In this document: positions 12,698 through 13,529 of the stretch, piece by piece
How positions within the stretch are numbered: position 1 is the stretch's first letter
Layout: each line of letters begins with the position of its first letter
NCBI GenBank assembly: GCA_021795055.1
Contig: JAJYPW010000010.1
Location: 1 to 13,529 of the forward strand
Origin: Thermoplasmata archaeon
Lineage (GTDB): Archaea; Thermoplasmatota; Thermoplasmata; Thermoplasmatales; Thermoplasmataceae
Reading direction: 5' to 3'
Length of the DNA stretch: 13,529 bases
The notes under the pieces: generated by a model
Told to the model about the DNA's origin: nothing
Seen by the model: the letters and a program-made list of their open reading frames with translations, nothing else
The model's database searches: none
Made by a program: the position numbers and the translations under genes

Positions 12698-13529
12698 TTA
12701 TTTAAACGGCCTCATGTCAGCATGCTCAAATTTTTTTATAATACCCACAAGATACATGGATCCCGCGACCAGCACCGGCTTCCCCATGTTCTTTGCAGCC
12801 TGATAGGCTTCTACCGGATCACGTATTACCCTGGTTCTCTTGAACATATGTTGGGTAATCATCTGCAAATATTCAGGATCTGAGGCGCATTCCGGCTGAT
12901 GTGGTGTTGTAAAGATAACTTCCTCTAATAAAGTGCTGAGCTTAGACATAACTCCCATTATGTCCTTGTCCTTCAGCATTCCCGTCACCAGAACCGGTTT
13001 TTCGGCCGAGATCACCTTCCAGTTCCTCACAAGGGCACCAGCTGCGTGCGGATTGTGCGCGCAGTCTAGGACAACCGGCGGATCCTTGGAAATCAGTTCC
13101 AGCCTGGCAGGCCATCTCGATATTTTTATGCCTTTCTCGATCTCCCTGGCGTAGATGCCCTCGGGGGAAGCGGCTTCAATCGAGGCGATCGCAGAAATGA
13201 TGTTGCTCACCTGGAAATCCCCGATCATTTCTGATTCTATGTGGTAATCCCCGACGGGAGAATTCAGGGTAAGTCTTGTACCGTCTATCCCAAGTTCCAG
13301 ATCCTTCACTTTATAGTCGTTGCCCGGGATTATAAGTCTTGAATTATTCCTGGCAGCGATTTTCCTTACAACCGAAACCACCTCAGGCTTTCTGTCCGAG
13401 AGTACAACCGGCACGTTGGGCTTGATTATTCCTGCCTTTTCATACGCTATGTCGGAGAGGCTTGTACCAAGCTTGTCTGTGTGATCATAACCTATGCCTG
13501 TTATCGTGGATACTGCCGGAATAACTATA
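12698..13529 (-). CDS. folC: Folylpolyglutamate/dihydrofolate synthase, N-terminus missing at window edge
   Basis: FolC, a Mur-ligase-type enzyme, adds glutamate to folates or to dihydropteroate in an ATP-dependent reaction. The frame runs from the TAA at 12698-12700 through the right edge, so the P-loop domain and start are outside; 276 full codons are visible. ITGIGYDHTDKLGTSLSDIA, then YEKAGIIKPNVPVV, is the family's central signature. Later come GDFQVSNIISAIASIE (the central-domain helix), WPARLELI and DCAHNPHAAGAL of the ligase C-terminal domain, and the end motif VAGSMYLVGIIK. A GTG at 13412-13414 lies in the middle of the signature and cannot be the true start. Which folate-type substrate is used is uncertain, since archaea vary in pterin cofactors. 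A poly-gamma-glutamyl ligase of the Mur family is the main alternative. Confidence 0.92.
   Translation of the reverse strand, partial: IVIPAVSTITGIGYDHTDKLGTSLSDIAYEKAGIIKPNVPVVLSDRKPEVVSVVRKIAARNNSRLIIPGNDYKVKDLELGIDGTRLTLNSPVGDYHIESEMIGDFQVSNIISAIASIEAASPEGIYAREIEKGIKISRWPARLELISKDPPVVLDCAHNPHAAGALVRNWKVISAEKPVLVTGMLKDKDIMGVMSKLSTLLEEVIFTTPHQPECASDPEYLQMITQHMFKRTRVIRDPVEAYQAAKNMGKPVLVAGSMYLVGIIKKFEHADMRPFK

Overview
The window looks like chromosomal DNA of an archaeon of the order Thermoplasmatales or a close relative. The supporting genes are archaeal: a membrane-anchored LonB protease, a KEOPS Cgi121-like subunit, ribosomal protein L40e, an Orc1/Cdc6 initiator, the bifunctional archaeal FBP aldolase/phosphatase, a two-subunit 2-oxoacid:ferredoxin oxidoreductase with fused gamma-alpha chain, and UPF0200 and UPF0173 proteins. 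TATA-like boxes lie about 25-29 bases before many start codons, which suggests leaderless mRNAs. There is no phage, transposase, CRISPR array, rRNA or tRNA that I can support. The order-level assignment is inference from gene content and remembered protein similarity.

Layout. Positions 1-695 (minus) hold most of aroC, cut by the left edge. Divergent from it, positions 838-4089 (plus) hold lonB, a Cgi121-like gene, a 97-residue unknown gene and a UPF0200 P-loop kinase-like gene. The kinase gene abuts purQ, which runs the other way (4090-4863). purQ is preceded on the same strand by a 49-codon gene for ribosomal protein L40e (4864-5013), and further upstream by a 46-residue YHS-domain gene (5181-5321). 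Both small genes are easily missed. Positions 5322-5679 hold no convincing gene but contain compact inverted repeats. FBP aldolase/phosphatase (5680-6840, minus) is divergent from the oxidoreductase alpha and beta genes (7006-9814, plus). After a T-run terminator come a UPF0173 metallo-beta-lactamase-fold hydrolase and an overlapping methyltransferase (10024-11329, plus). That pair converges on, and overlaps, cdc6 (11319-12644, minus). folC, cut by the right edge, lies upstream of cdc6 on the same strand.

How the genes relate. Most are housekeeping genes: chorismate, purine and folate-type biosynthesis, gluconeogenesis, ferredoxin-linked 2-oxoacid oxidation, membrane proteolysis, tRNA modification, translation and replication initiation. 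The most notable points are as follows. (1) purQ seems to start at an ACG codon directly after the L40e stop, seven bases beyond a strong Shine-Dalgarno sequence, because the nearest ATG would remove the first beta strand. (2) lonB overlaps a KEOPS-type subunit and is followed by an unrecognised small protein. (3) There is a YHS-domain microprotein. (4) There are perfect palindromes near fbp and cdc6. I do not see a clear new defence or mobile system.
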